A DNA stretch of 23,211 bases from the IMG/VR virus record IMGVR_UViG_3300047178_000019, positions 1 through 23,211 of that record, one strand, 5' to 3'. Under the pieces are notes generated by a model, which was not told the DNA's origin, searched no databases, and worked only from the letters and a program-made list of their open reading frames with translations. This stretch comes from a virus. Every line of letters begins with the position of its first letter. Position 1 is the first letter of the stretch. Positions 16,006-23,164 of this stretch are shown here, piece by piece. Made by a program: the position numbers and the translations under genes.

Positions 16006-17010
16006 CTATGCTTTACGCACGCGGCCTTCACGCTGAGCGGCAAAGATGTCTTGCTCAATCCGCTGCATGTCGGCTTCCTTGCCCTTGAACGCTCCACGAC
16101 GAACATCGTCATAGAACCTCGCAATGTTCTGCGTTGTGAACCAAGGCTTCGTGTTCGGATCCACATTCAGATCCGGAACTTCGCCCGAGCCACGATTCGG
16201 TGGAACAACCTGCGCTTCAAGGCTAGTAGCCGTGCTGCGGTTCTCGGTTTGCGATGAAGGTCTGAAAGTGTTGAAGAACGCTGCGATGCGATTGACGTCA
16301 AAATTCTTGAAGGCGTCATTGAAAATCGCTTGTCGAACTGCACCAGTGAATGCGTCCCTTTCCTTGAGCCATTCGAGGAACTTCACGTCCGTGTTCAGCT
16401 GTTCCCAGTGAGGTGCCGCCTTGGTCAACGCCGTGAAGAATTTCTCTTCCTTCGTAGCGCCAACCTCCTGCTGGAGTTCTTGCACTTGCCGCTGCAGAGG
16501 AGACAGATCGACGACTGGCTGAGCGGTGCTGGCCGGCGCGGGCTTCATGTTTGCCGCCGCCACCAAAGCTACCGTCCTCAAAAACTCTTCGCCGTACTGC
16601 TCACGTGTTGCGGCTGGGATTGAGCTGAGATCGATGTCTTCCGGTCTCACGGTCCGATTCTGTCCGGCATTAACTGCGGACGAACCTTGGGCCTTGAGGT
16701 TGGTGTTCTCGGTCTCCAGTGAGCTGACCTTTGCGGTCAAGTCCTTGATCTGCTGATGCAGTCGAGGAACCTCGCTGTTGTACTTCCCTTGCAAAACTCG
16801 GAACTGCTGTTCAAACGTTGTATCGAATGCACTCGGCTGAGGTGTTGCGGCGACCGCTGGCACTTGAGCCACTACGGGTGCAGCCTCAGTCTGGGTCGGG
16901 GAGCCATCTGTACCAGCCGGTTTCCCGGTATTGGCGACACCACTACGCTCTGCGTAATAGGCGTCTGCTCTCGCGCCTGCTTCTACTACTGCTTTCGGAA
17001 TCATCTTCAT
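16006..17010 (-). CDS. Capsid scaffolding protein
   Basis: The 334-aa product directly precedes the capsid gene, the place of P22-like scaffolds. The N-terminal 60 residues are Ala/Pro/Thr-rich and disordered. Residues about 65-107 are a clear coiled coil (RLHQQIKDLTAKVSSLET), and a second helix around 165-195 (LQRQVQELQQEVGATKEE) is similar. The last 45 residues contain a basic helix pair (FYDDVRRGAFKGKEADM, AAQREGRVRKA) like the coat-binding C-terminus of scaffolds. Methionines at codons 1 and 3 both lie after GGAAAG, so the exact start may be 6 bp later. The gene ends 34 bp before the capsid start and starts 95 bp after the 77-aa gene, separated by a structured gap. Confidence 0.85.
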   Translation of the reverse strand: MKMIPKAVVEAGARADAYYAERSGVANTGKPAGTDGSPTQTEAAPVVAQVPAVAATPQPSAFDTTFEQQFRVLQGKYNSEVPRLHQQIKDLTAKVSSLETENTNLKAQGSSAVNAGQNRTVRPEDIDLSSIPAATREQYGEEFLRTVALVAAANMKPAPASTAQPVVDLSPLQRQVQELQQEVGATKEEKFFTALTKAAPHWEQLNTDVKFLEWLKERDAFTGAVRQAIFNDAFKNFDVNRIAAFFNTFRPSSQTENRSTATSLEAQVVPPNRGSGEVPDLNVDPNTKPWFTTQNIARFYDDVRRGAFKGKEADMQRIEQDIFAAQREGRVRKA

Positions 17011-17082
17011 CTTTCCGTGAGTCTGAGCGAGCCACCCTCCAGTTGCGATGCCTTCGGGGTCTCTCAGGTGTTCACTTGCTTC

Positions 17083-17106
17083 GACGAGCCGTTACCGGTC
17101 TTCGTC
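17083..17106 (-). other. RNA hairpin with GTAA loop before the scaffold gene
   Basis: On the minus strand GACGA pairs with TCGTC and the inner CCG with CGG around GTAA, a GNRA-type loop, separated by an AGA/C internal loop. It starts at the last base of the stop codon of the 77-aa gene and lies in the 95-bp gap before the scaffold start. It has no T-run, so an RNA processing or stability element is more plausible than a terminator. Confidence 0.4.
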
Positions 17107-17339
17107 TATTGTTGCCTCTCAAGGCGATCGAGAATCTCTCGAGCACCATCTATCGCTTCATGGATCTCCCTGAGGCATCGGGCTTCTCCACGAAGGGCGT
17201 GCAGTTCTTCGGTGTTCACTGTGGATTCCATTCGCACATGGACTTCCGCCAGCGAGCCGCTGACCCACTTCGCCAATTGACTCGTATTGCTCCTAACGAA
17301 ATTCAGCTCTTTGATGAGCTTTGGGTCTAACGGGATCAA
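17106..17339 (-). CDS. Small coiled-coil protein, TTG start
   Basis: The 77-aa product (MIPLDPKLIKELNFVRSNT and following) is almost fully helical, with a C-terminal coiled-coil stretch (LREIHEAIDGAREILDRL). It is charged and soluble. The start is TTG, overlapping the upstream stop in a TTGA junction, with AAGAAG a few bases before; no ATG lies further in that would keep the first helix. It sits between two Met/Gly-rich miniproteins and the scaffold. It may be a small assembly factor, but I do not recognise it. Codon use and length give no sign of pseudogene status. Confidence 0.7.
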   Translation of the reverse strand: MIPLDPKLIKELNFVRSNTSQLAKWVSGSLAEVHVRMESTVNTEELHALRGEARCLREIHEAIDGAREILDRLERQQ

Positions 17340-17638
17340 CGCTTCTTCCCGTAGTGACGATCGTCAACGACCCCAGATCGATAGTGCTTGCTGACCGAGC
17401 CACCATCAGCCATTGCTTGTTGTCCGCCGGCAGGCATGCCGCCCATCACTGGGTGCATCATCGGATCTCCGGCGCCGCCAAGGCTTTTGGTCAAACTACT
17501 TCCCAAGCTATCGTCTGACGACGATCCCGGACCGGATACCCCGGTCGGACTTGGGGGTGCTCCCTGTGGCTTGCGAACCATGTTCACGCCCCGGTTAAAA
17601 CCAGAGGCGAGACCACCGAGCATGCCGCCGGCCAACAT
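17336..17638 (-). CDS. Gly/Met-rich small protein with ADGG motif
   Basis: This 100-aa protein has a Gly-rich N-terminus (MLAGGMLGGLASGFNRG) and a central Pro/Ser/Gly-rich disordered part. It then has Met-rich clusters (MMHPVMGGMPAGGQQ), followed by MADGGSVSKHYRSG and a basic tail (DDRHYGKKR). It shares a (L/M)ADGG motif near its C-terminus with the neighbouring 77-aa gene, and the 403-aa ejection-type protein also has ADGG. The start ATG overlaps the upstream stop (TAATG) and the end overlaps the next gene (TTGA). A virion or packaging accessory role is plausible from position only. Such Met/Gly-rich proteins are common near podophage portals but have no assigned function that I know. Confidence 0.7.
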   Translation of the reverse strand: MLAGGMLGGLASGFNRGVNMVRKPQGAPPSPTGVSGPGSSSDDSLGSSLTKSLGGAGDPMMHPVMGGMPAGGQQAMADGGSVSKHYRSGVVDDRHYGKKR

Positions 17639-17871
17639 TACTTGCTACCCTTGCGACCGTCCGTTTGAACACGGATGCCGGCATAACCACCGGCCGGCAC
17701 TTGGCTCGACGGCATCAACTTGCCGCCAACTTTTCCGCCGTCAGCCAATGCTTGACCCTTGCCCGCCGACATTGCCATCGGTGCGGGTTGGGGGCCATTC
17801 ATTCCGGCTCCGGCGCCACGAGCTGCGGCCATTGGCATGGCTTTGCCCGGACTCATTTTCATACCTGCCAT
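17638..17871 (-). CDS. Met/Gly/Ala-rich small protein with ADGG motif
   Basis: The 77-aa product (MAGMKMSPGKAMPMAAARG start) is extremely Met/Ala/Gly/Pro-rich for 45 residues, then has LADGGKVGGKLMPSS and ends in a basic RVQTDGRKGSK. The ATG has AGGAG seven to eight bases upstream, and the portal stop TAG is part of that site (TAGGAG), so it is probably translationally linked to portal. The end overlaps the next gene as TAATG. It resembles the 100-aa neighbour in composition and in the ADGG region; the two look like diverged relatives or products of similar selection. No membrane segment and no named family are evident. Confidence 0.7.
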   Translation of the reverse strand: MAGMKMSPGKAMPMAAARGAGAGMNGPQPAPMAMSAGKGQALADGGKVGGKLMPSSQVPAGGYAGIRVQTDGRKGSK

Positions 17872-17882
17872 TTTGATTGCTC

Positions 17883-19835
17883 CTATGCTGGCTGGGGTGC
17901 AGGCTGACCGTTCTGCATACTTGCCATTGCGGCTGCCTGTGCATTCATACTAGCAACCTTCTGACCGATCTCTTCAGGTGTTGGGATGATGTCATCGACG
18001 TTCATATCGAGCGAAGCCGCCATCTTGCGCAGCAGGTTCGCGCGGCCTTCCATACCCATGATCTGCGAGTCGATCGGATTGAGCGTGGTCTGCAGGAATT
18101 CTTGACGACGAGCTTGGACGTTGTCCTTGATCAGAGTCGCGACCGAGCCGCTTGCCTTGATCTTCATGTCACCCTTGCACGCGCTGTCAGGGTCGTAGAT
18201 CATAATGTGCTCGAACGTGCGCTGGATCGCTCCGGAGCGCGTCTTGTCGAGATTCAGGATCGCGTTCTTGATACCCTTGCCCGCGTTCTCCATCAGCATC
18301 GAGAGACCCGACGCAGTACGGCCGGCGCCGGATGCTTGGTTCGATCCGTAGATGTAGTTCGGCACACCCGTGACTTCATCCGCCACGCGCGCGAAGTACT
18401 GGTAGATCGCCATCAGCTGCTCGGCGTTCATGTCGGGCTGGAAGAACCTGATCGCAGCTTGGCCGCCGCCTGTGCGGTCACCAGTGGTCTGCCAGATCTT
18501 CCATGGGTACATCTGCGTTACTGGCTCACCCGGGGGCAGACGGCTGATGTCCACCTCAACCTGTGGTCCAGAGGCGATTGCCATGTTGTTGCCGAGCGCG
18601 CGCGCAGCTGCATTGCACATGATCTGCACGTCGCTCATCACTTCGGGCAGAGCCATGCCCCAGAACGCACCCGGGATATTGATGAACGAAGCAGTCTCGT
18701 AGGGACGACGTCCCAACGGGTCCGGGTTCATGATGGCGCGCACCGTGTACGGGCCGATCGTCCAGAGGTTAACTTCATAGTCGGTGTAGGGATCAAGTCC
18801 CTTCATACCCCACTGCAGCAGCATGTCACCCGATACGGCGCCCCAGAACTCGATGCACTCGATCGAGCCGCGCGAGTAGTAGGTGTTCTGCTTGCCCTCG
18901 AGGCGCTCGTGTTCGCTGTCACCGTCCTGCCAGTTCTTCAAACCGTTGCGGCCGTACAGCTCGAGCACCTTCCGGATTTCGTCGTCATTGGATCCGGGCT
19001 GGCCGATCATCCCCTGCAGGTTCTTGCGATTCAGGCGCGAGCGCTCGATGAAGAACTCGTCTCCGGCGCCAGTGGCCTGCGGGCAAGGGAAGGCATCGTA
19101 GGGAGAGACGCGGTAGTAATCACGCATCATCTTCATCTCGACCTGCGGCGTGAACTTCGGCCCCCAAGTCATGGTGGGCTTCTTGCGCATGATCGGACCC
19201 TTGAGAATGCAGGTCGGGTACGTCACGAAGTCGTAGACGATCGCACGGAAGTGCTCGTCGAACTTGGCTTGCTCGAGGATCCCCTCGATCTTCTCTTCCA
19301 TCAGGTCAGCAGCGGTGCGCGCCTGCTCCTTCAGCTTCTCGTGGACCGTGTGATACAGGTCGTCCATGCGCTGATAGACCGCCTCAGGCAGCACCCCTTG
19401 GCCGGTCTGCTCCTGCAGCATCTGTACCTCTTGCTGCACGTGCTTGATGATCTGTTGATTCAGGTTCGCTGGCAGATCCGGTTCCGAGTTCGGATCCAGA
19501 CCCCAGCTCTTCTCGCCGCCGTTCATCAGGACATCGTTGATCCACGCCTCAGCCGCGCGGCACTTGATGTCGGTCAGCATCATGTAGATGTCTGTCCCGC
19601 CGGTCTTCCGGATCTCGACAGCTCGAGCCGGGTCGTACACACCACGCCGTTGTCGTTCGCACTGCAAGAGCCGTTGCGTCACAATGGTCCGAGCAGATCT
19701 CGCCTGCCAGTAGCACTGATGCACATACGACGTCAGGTTCAACATCGCCAATCCCTCGACATCCTTGTTCGAGGGCACCGGCAGAGCAGACTGTTGCTGC
19801 GCCGCCATCTGCGCCGTGTTCATTGCGAAACTCAT
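17883..19835 (-). CDS. Portal protein
   Basis: The 650-aa product forms the dodecameric ring through which DNA enters the capsid, as judged by place and pattern. It follows terL with an ATGA overlap; the ATG at 19835 is preferred over a GTG two codons earlier because of this junction. Portal-like elements are the N-terminal helices, the IECIEFWGAVSGD strand region, a FPCPQATGAGDEFFIERSR region, and the conserved GVPNYIYGSNQASGAGRTAS loop region (about residue 490-510) followed by the long helix. Length is in the range of P22-like portals (about 700 aa). The C-terminal 30 residues are Ala/Met/Gln-rich, as in other portals of this group. The call is strong because terminase lies immediately upstream and scaffold/capsid follow. 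Confidence 0.9.
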   Translation of the reverse strand: MSFAMNTAQMAAQQQSALPVPSNKDVEGLAMLNLTSYVHQCYWQARSARTIVTQRLLQCERQRRGVYDPARAVEIRKTGGTDIYMMLTDIKCRAAEAWINDVLMNGGEKSWGLDPNSEPDLPANLNQQIIKHVQQEVQMLQEQTGQGVLPEAVYQRMDDLYHTVHEKLKEQARTAADLMEEKIEGILEQAKFDEHFRAIVYDFVTYPTCILKGPIMRKKPTMTWGPKFTPQVEMKMMRDYYRVSPYDAFPCPQATGAGDEFFIERSRLNRKNLQGMIGQPGSNDDEIRKVLELYGRNGLKNWQDGDSEHERLEGKQNTYYSRGSIECIEFWGAVSGDMLLQWGMKGLDPYTDYEVNLWTIGPYTVRAIMNPDPLGRRPYETASFINIPGAFWGMALPEVMSDVQIMCNAAARALGNNMAIASGPQVEVDISRLPPGEPVTQMYPWKIWQTTGDRTGGGQAAIRFFQPDMNAEQLMAIYQYFARVADEVTGVPNYIYGSNQASGAGRTASGLSMLMENAGKGIKNAILNLDKTRSGAIQRTFEHIMIYDPDSACKGDMKIKASGSVATLIKDNVQARRQEFLQTTLNPIDSQIMGMEGRANLLRKMAASLDMNVDDIIPTPEEIGQKVASMNAQAAAMASMQNGQPAPQPA

Positions 19836-21295
19836 GTCCACCCACTCATCGATACAGGTTGAACTTCACGCCTGCGGACCGGGTTCGCTTCACCACGGAA
19901 ATGCAGGCACAGGTACTGCAGGGCGTCGTGCGGGTGGGAATACTTATCCTTCACCGGACGGTCCTTGAATCTGGAGCTACCGCTGACCTTCAGGCGTTCG
20001 TAGCGGTAGCCGCTGGTGAAGCCCTTCTTCAGCACCTTGCAGCTGGGGTCGAGCAGGAAGCCCGTCTCACCGGCCGCCATCTTGGTCAGGAAGAACGCCA
20101 CCGATTCACGACGCGAAGTGAACTCGTTCGTCACTGCCGGCTCGCAAATGCAGCCCATGTCCGCCAACTCTTGGATCGGCGTGAACTCGTCGGTCTGCGA
20201 GCGGATCGAGCCTGCAGGATCCCCAGTCCAGTCGATGCGATAGCCCCTGTAGTTCTCAGCCACCCACGGCAGCACCACGTCGGTGTAGAACCTGCGGATC
20301 CCCATGTCCTCAGCCACAAGCTCGGACAGAATGTTCAGGCGCCCTCGAGCGTCCATCTGCCCGAAGATGCAGGCCGGCGTCAGACCAAAGTCAAAGGCGC
20401 CAACCAGTGGCCGTCCGGGGATCGGCTTGAGCGCCTCCTTCGCCAGATGCGCGTCTTGGTTCCACTCGCCCTGATAGACCGGCTTGCCATCGAGCGTCGT
20501 GCCGTACATGCCACCAAGGAAGACCTTGATCCACTCCTCGGTCTTGCCGGCCAGCTGACGCAGGTAGTAGTTGTAGCCCGACTGCAGGTTCTGAATGTTC
20601 TCGGCCATGGGGTTGGGTACCCACAGCTCATTCTTCGGATTCTTCGGATCCACGATCTTCATCAAGCCACCGGGCTGGTTGAAGAACTCGTAGGTCTCGG
20701 GAGTCTCCTTCTCGTCCCAGTGGTACCACCAGTGATCGTCGTCCGGCGGGTTGGTGTCCATGAACAAACCAACCCACGAAGCTCCCCCATTGCGCTTCGC
20801 CGGGTACCGATCCAGCCGGCTCGTCATCATCTCGATGACCGTGCGCTCCAGCTCACTGGCCTCATTGGCCCAGCCGAACGTCACCTCGAGCGACTTCAAC
20901 TTACGGACGTCATCCGGCCGATCAATCGCCAGAAAAGTGGCCTCATGCCACAGTCCGGTACCGTCCCCAATGTCCGGGATCTCAATCGTCCCCGTGATCG
21001 GCGAGTCGTACTTCATCTCGCAGATCGGATCGAACCAGTCCAAGAACGTCTTGATCGTCGTGGATCGAAGCTCCGGGTACGTGTTCCGCACAATCACCGA
21101 CTTCGACTTGCGCACACCCTTGTAAGGCCGCTGCTCCATGGCCCGAGTCAGGATCTCCATGCAGCACGAACTCGACTTCCCGGATCCAACCGGACCCTTC
21201 AGCCCCCGAACGAACGCATTGCTCGCATGGAACGCCTCAGCAACCGGCCCGGGCGGGACGTAGTTGACCGTGTGCTCGTCCACAACCTCGCTCAA
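19832..21295 (-). CDS. terL: Terminase large subunit (packaging ATPase and nuclease)
   Basis: The 487-aa motor protein pumps DNA into the procapsid and cuts it. The ATPase has a Walker A (GPVGSGKS, 34-41), a Walker B-like segment with catalytic Glu (SLEVTFGWANEASEL, Glu145), and a coupling motif (FMDTNPP, about 178-184). The RNase H-like nuclease shows Asp302 (GAFDFGLTP), Asp359 (WTGDPAG) and Asp457 (SHPHDALQY), the three acidic positions expected. The length is normal for this family. The start is TTG in a TTGA overlap with the upstream small gene; no better start lies near. It ends in an ATGA overlap with portal. The motifs make the call firm. Confidence 0.95.
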   Translation of the reverse strand: MSEVVDEHTVNYVPPGPVAEAFHASNAFVRGLKGPVGSGKSSSCCMEILTRAMEQRPYKGVRKSKSVIVRNTYPELRSTTIKTFLDWFDPICEMKYDSPITGTIEIPDIGDGTGLWHEATFLAIDRPDDVRKLKSLEVTFGWANEASELERTVIEMMTSRLDRYPAKRNGGASWVGLFMDTNPPDDDHWWYHWDEKETPETYEFFNQPGGLMKIVDPKNPKNELWVPNPMAENIQNLQSGYNYYLRQLAGKTEEWIKVFLGGMYGTTLDGKPVYQGEWNQDAHLAKEALKPIPGRPLVGAFDFGLTPACIFGQMDARGRLNILSELVAEDMGIRRFYTDVVLPWVAENYRGYRIDWTGDPAGSIRSQTDEFTPIQELADMGCICEPAVTNEFTSRRESVAFFLTKMAAGETGFLLDPSCKVLKKGFTSGYRYERLKVSGSSRFKDRPVKDKYSHPHDALQYLCLHFRGEANPVRRREVQPVSMSGWT

Positions 21296-21510
21296 TCGAT
21301 CGACCCCGTCACGCGGATCTTCTCGATCAGGCTCTTGGCGCCGTAACTGGTCGTGCCGGCCGGCAGCTCAAGGTCGAACGTATCCACGCAATTGCCCACA
21401 TAGCGCCGGATCCGCCACTCAGGCTTCCTGCAATCGATCGACAACAGAAGCAATCCGGGTTTTAGCTGAGTTCTCATACGAAAAAGCGTAACAATCGATT
21501 GACATTCCAC
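21292..21510 (-). CDS. Small hypothetical protein upstream of terL
   Basis: An open frame runs from 21591 to 21292 and its stop overlaps the terL start (TTGA). I prefer the GTG at 21510 (72 aa), which has GGAATTGCT before it, nearly the same as the capsid gene's start region (GGAAATTGCT). A GTG at 21591 (99 aa) has no ribosome site and lies inside a hairpin. An ATG at 21477 (61 aa) also lacks one. The protein has an MRTQLKPGLLLLSIDCRK-type N-terminal strand, a WRIRRYVGN segment and a C-terminal helix (SLIEKIRVTG). No domain is recognised. Its coupling to terL suggests a packaging-related role. Confidence 0.55.
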   Translation of the reverse strand: MECQSIVTLFRMRTQLKPGLLLLSIDCRKPEWRIRRYVGNCVDTFDLELPAGTTSYGAKSLIEKIRVTGSID

Positions 21511-21848
21511 AGCAATTCCACAAGGAATTAGTGCATGGCGAACGAAGGTGATACCGAAAAGTATCGTATAAACCCGTGTTTTCGGAGACACAGGGTGCTA
21601 TCGGTATCGCCTAATGATACTTTTTGCTATTTTGCGCGAGGGGTGAAGACTGTGCGGGGGGGGTAGAGTGCTGGATCCAAACCACCCCCGGGTGACCCCG
21701 ATGGTCCACATGGGGTGTCGCGACCGCGATCACGGCGCTAGGGCGGATTTTCGACCGACTTCAAGGGATGGAAGACCAAGCCAGCTGGCTGCTGGAGGGT
21801 AGAACGACGGATCATGTATCCGTGATGCTGGCCTTATGAATCAATGGC
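21511..21848. other. Non-coding gap between terS and the pre-terL gene, with inverted repeats, a G8 tract and a palindrome
   Basis: No convincing gene is present. It holds a GATAC(6)GTATC repeat (21550-21565), a GTATC(7)GATAC repeat (21604-21620), and an 8-bp inverted repeat GATACCGA/TCGGTATC (21550-21557 and 21601-21608). The last encloses a further hairpin (21573-21579 with 21589-21595). It also holds a run of eight G (21656-21663), a perfect 12-bp palindrome AGCCAGCTGGCT (21779-21790), and an ACGGAT/ATCCGT hairpin (21807-21823). On the minus strand a TATCAT -10-like hexamer lies in the GTATC(7)GATAC repeat behind A-rich DNA, but no -35 is seen. Regulation of the terL transcript or a packaging-site role are both possible. 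Confidence 0.5.
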
Positions 21849-22862
21849 TTAGCGTTGCTCGATGGCTGGCTGTACAGGGACAGACACGCGCTGCGGTACG
21901 CCAATGTTGAATGTCGGACTGACTTTATGCTCGTGTTCGACCTTGTCGCCATAGCGGCCCGGTTTCATCTTCGCAGCGATCCACTGCCTTGTTTCTATTC
22001 GAGTTTTTCCCGCAATGACCTCAACCATGCTCTTCGCGTGCTGTAGACCATCTGCGATGTCCAAAATGTCGTCTGCCAGTGTGTCGGCGCGATCTTCATG
22101 TGCGCGCGAGTAAGCGACCGCGAACTCTCGATTTTCCGCTATCCACTTGTAGATCGTGCCTGCTTGTCCACCGTACTTTTGCAGATAGCTTGCCAGTGAT
22201 CGACCTGATTGAATCCATTCGCATATGGCTAGACCCTTTTCGAGTGTGTACTGGCTTGGTGCTCCTCTTCGTCTTGGGAGACCTACGATGTCTGCAGGGT
22301 TTACTGTTGGCTCTACTGTGACTTGAGAGGTTGCTACGTTTGCCACGGGGAGAATGGCCGCCGACTCGTTGCGCTCCTTCTCCCGCTTGATTGCCTCTTG
22401 ACCATCCAGTGCCGCTGTGACGATTGCTGCCATCGCTTGGCTTACCCGAGCCGCCACGATCAGCGCTCCTGTGCGATTTTCTGCACCTGCCTTGATCAGT
22501 TCATCGGTTAGCGCTATGGGAGCCTTGTTCGCAGCTTGTAGCATCTCTTCCGGCACTTCATCGCCTCGAATGATCCTGTCCGCCACGTAAACGCATTGCT
22601 GTACCGCATGCTTGGTCGCCTTCAAGACCGCCGATCGCTCACGACGCAATACCTTTGCCTCTGGCTTACCTCCTGCGACTGCGATCTCCTGCGATAGAAC
22701 TTGATTCATTGCCATCTTCGTTGCCGCTTGGTTGCGCTCTGCCGCCGGTAATTTTTCGAGATATTCCCGCTTGTTCGCTGCCTTGCGTTCGGCCAATTTC
22801 GGGCGCTTTTTTTTGAGCTGGGGCGCGACGTTCGTCGCTTCGTTGTTTTTTTCTTCACTCAT
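21849..22862 (-). CDS. terS: Terminase small subunit (DNA-recognition subunit) with long N-terminal extension
   Basis: The 337-aa product ends in a typical small-terminase region (about 200-310). It has a helix-turn-helix-type start (SQYTLEKGLAICEWIQSG), a GQAGTIYKWIAENREFAVAY segment, and HEDRADTLADDILDIADG, leading to ETRQWIAAKMKPGRYGDK, as in Sf6 gp1-like proteins. Residues 1-195 are extra compared with the usual 140-190 aa. They are Lys/Ala/Glu-rich and helical (MSEEKNNEATNVAPQLKKKR start; KATKHAVQQCVYVADRIIRG inside) and could be an oligomerisation or DNA-binding extension. The ATG at 22862 has no strong ribosome site (GGA eleven bases away). It is the first gene of the leftward late block; the leftward promoter is not obvious. 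terL lies downstream with one small gene between. Confidence 0.85.
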   Translation of the reverse strand: MSEEKNNEATNVAPQLKKKRPKLAERKAANKREYLEKLPAAERNQAATKMAMNQVLSQEIAVAGGKPEAKVLRRERSAVLKATKHAVQQCVYVADRIIRGDEVPEEMLQAANKAPIALTDELIKAGAENRTGALIVAARVSQAMAAIVTAALDGQEAIKREKERNESAAILPVANVATSQVTVEPTVNPADIVGLPRRRGAPSQYTLEKGLAICEWIQSGRSLASYLQKYGGQAGTIYKWIAENREFAVAYSRAHEDRADTLADDILDIADGLQHAKSMVEVIAGKTRIETRQWIAAKMKPGRYGDKVEHEHKVSPTFNIGVPQRVSVPVQPAIEQR

Positions 22863-22888
22863 AACTTATTGATTCCGAACGGTATTCA

Positions 22889-22917
22889 TTGACACTGAGT
22901 AGTTCTACTTACAAAAT
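22889..22917 (+). promoter_or_regulatory. Sigma70-type promoter, rightward
   Basis: A perfect -35 (TTGACA, 22889-22894) is followed by exactly 17 bases and a -10-like CAAAAT (22912-22917), which matches TATAAT at four positions. Transcription would start near 22924, heading away from terS and into a structured region with no protein gene. It is the only strong promoter-like match I noticed in the non-coding parts of the window. Confidence 0.6.
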
Positions 22918-22925
22918 TACTTTGA

Positions 22926-22958
22926 TTAATCCCGTTTGGCATCTACATTTAATCCCGT
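22926..22958. repeat. Two direct 10-bp repeats TTAATCCCGT
   Basis: Identical copies at 22926-22935 and 22949-22958 start 23 bases apart, about two helical turns, so a dimeric protein could bind both on one face. They lie just downstream of the rightward promoter's predicted start and 64-96 bases upstream of terS. They could serve as an operator for the rightward transcript or an activator site for the leftward late genes. Confidence 0.55.
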
Positions 22959-22970
22959 AAGACGTTGTAT

Positions 22971-22979
22971 CGCTCTTTA
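22971..22979 (+). promoter_or_regulatory. boxA antitermination element
   Basis: CGCTCTTTA is an exact match to the classical boxA consensus bound as RNA by NusB-S10 in lambda nut sites and rRNA leaders. It lies about 48 bases inside the predicted rightward transcript and 22 bases before the first large stem-loop, the order expected for an antitermination leader. A nine-base match can occur by chance, so context carries much of the weight. Confidence 0.55.
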
Positions 22980-23164
22980 AAAACTTGGTCTTCCTGTGAC
23001 GCGCTTGACGGGAAATCTCAGTGGCAGCGGAAGCCCTGCCTGAGCTGAGATCGAGTGAAGCGCCGAGGAAATCGAGTCAAGGCCGGAAACGGAAACCTTG
23101 CTCGTGACAACACCATTATGACTTGAACCTCACGTATCTCTGTGAGAATTCGAGAGAAAAGCTG

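Noticed and set aside
14892-16088. Plus-strand open frame of 398 codons opposite the capsid gene
   Set aside because: It runs across the capsid hairpin and gene boundaries, with the same shadow composition; the capsid frame is well supported.
17877-19862. Plus-strand open frame of 661 codons opposite the portal gene
   Set aside because: It mirrors the portal gene exactly, has Arg/His/Leu-rich composition without domains, and lacks a ribosome site; it is a shadow of codon bias in a GC-rich gene.
19823-21346. Plus-strand open frame of 507 codons opposite terL
   Set aside because: The opposite strand encodes all terminase motifs; the plus-strand product is Arg/His/Leu-rich with no recognisable fold.
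21640-21715. G-quadruplex around the G8 tract
   Set aside because: Runs of G are too few and the loops too long for a convincing quadruplex by eye.
22990-23110. tRNA or tmRNA in the structured region
   Set aside because: No GGTTCGA-type T-loop, no CCA-ready acceptor stem and no cloverleaf arrangement was found; the stems nest differently.
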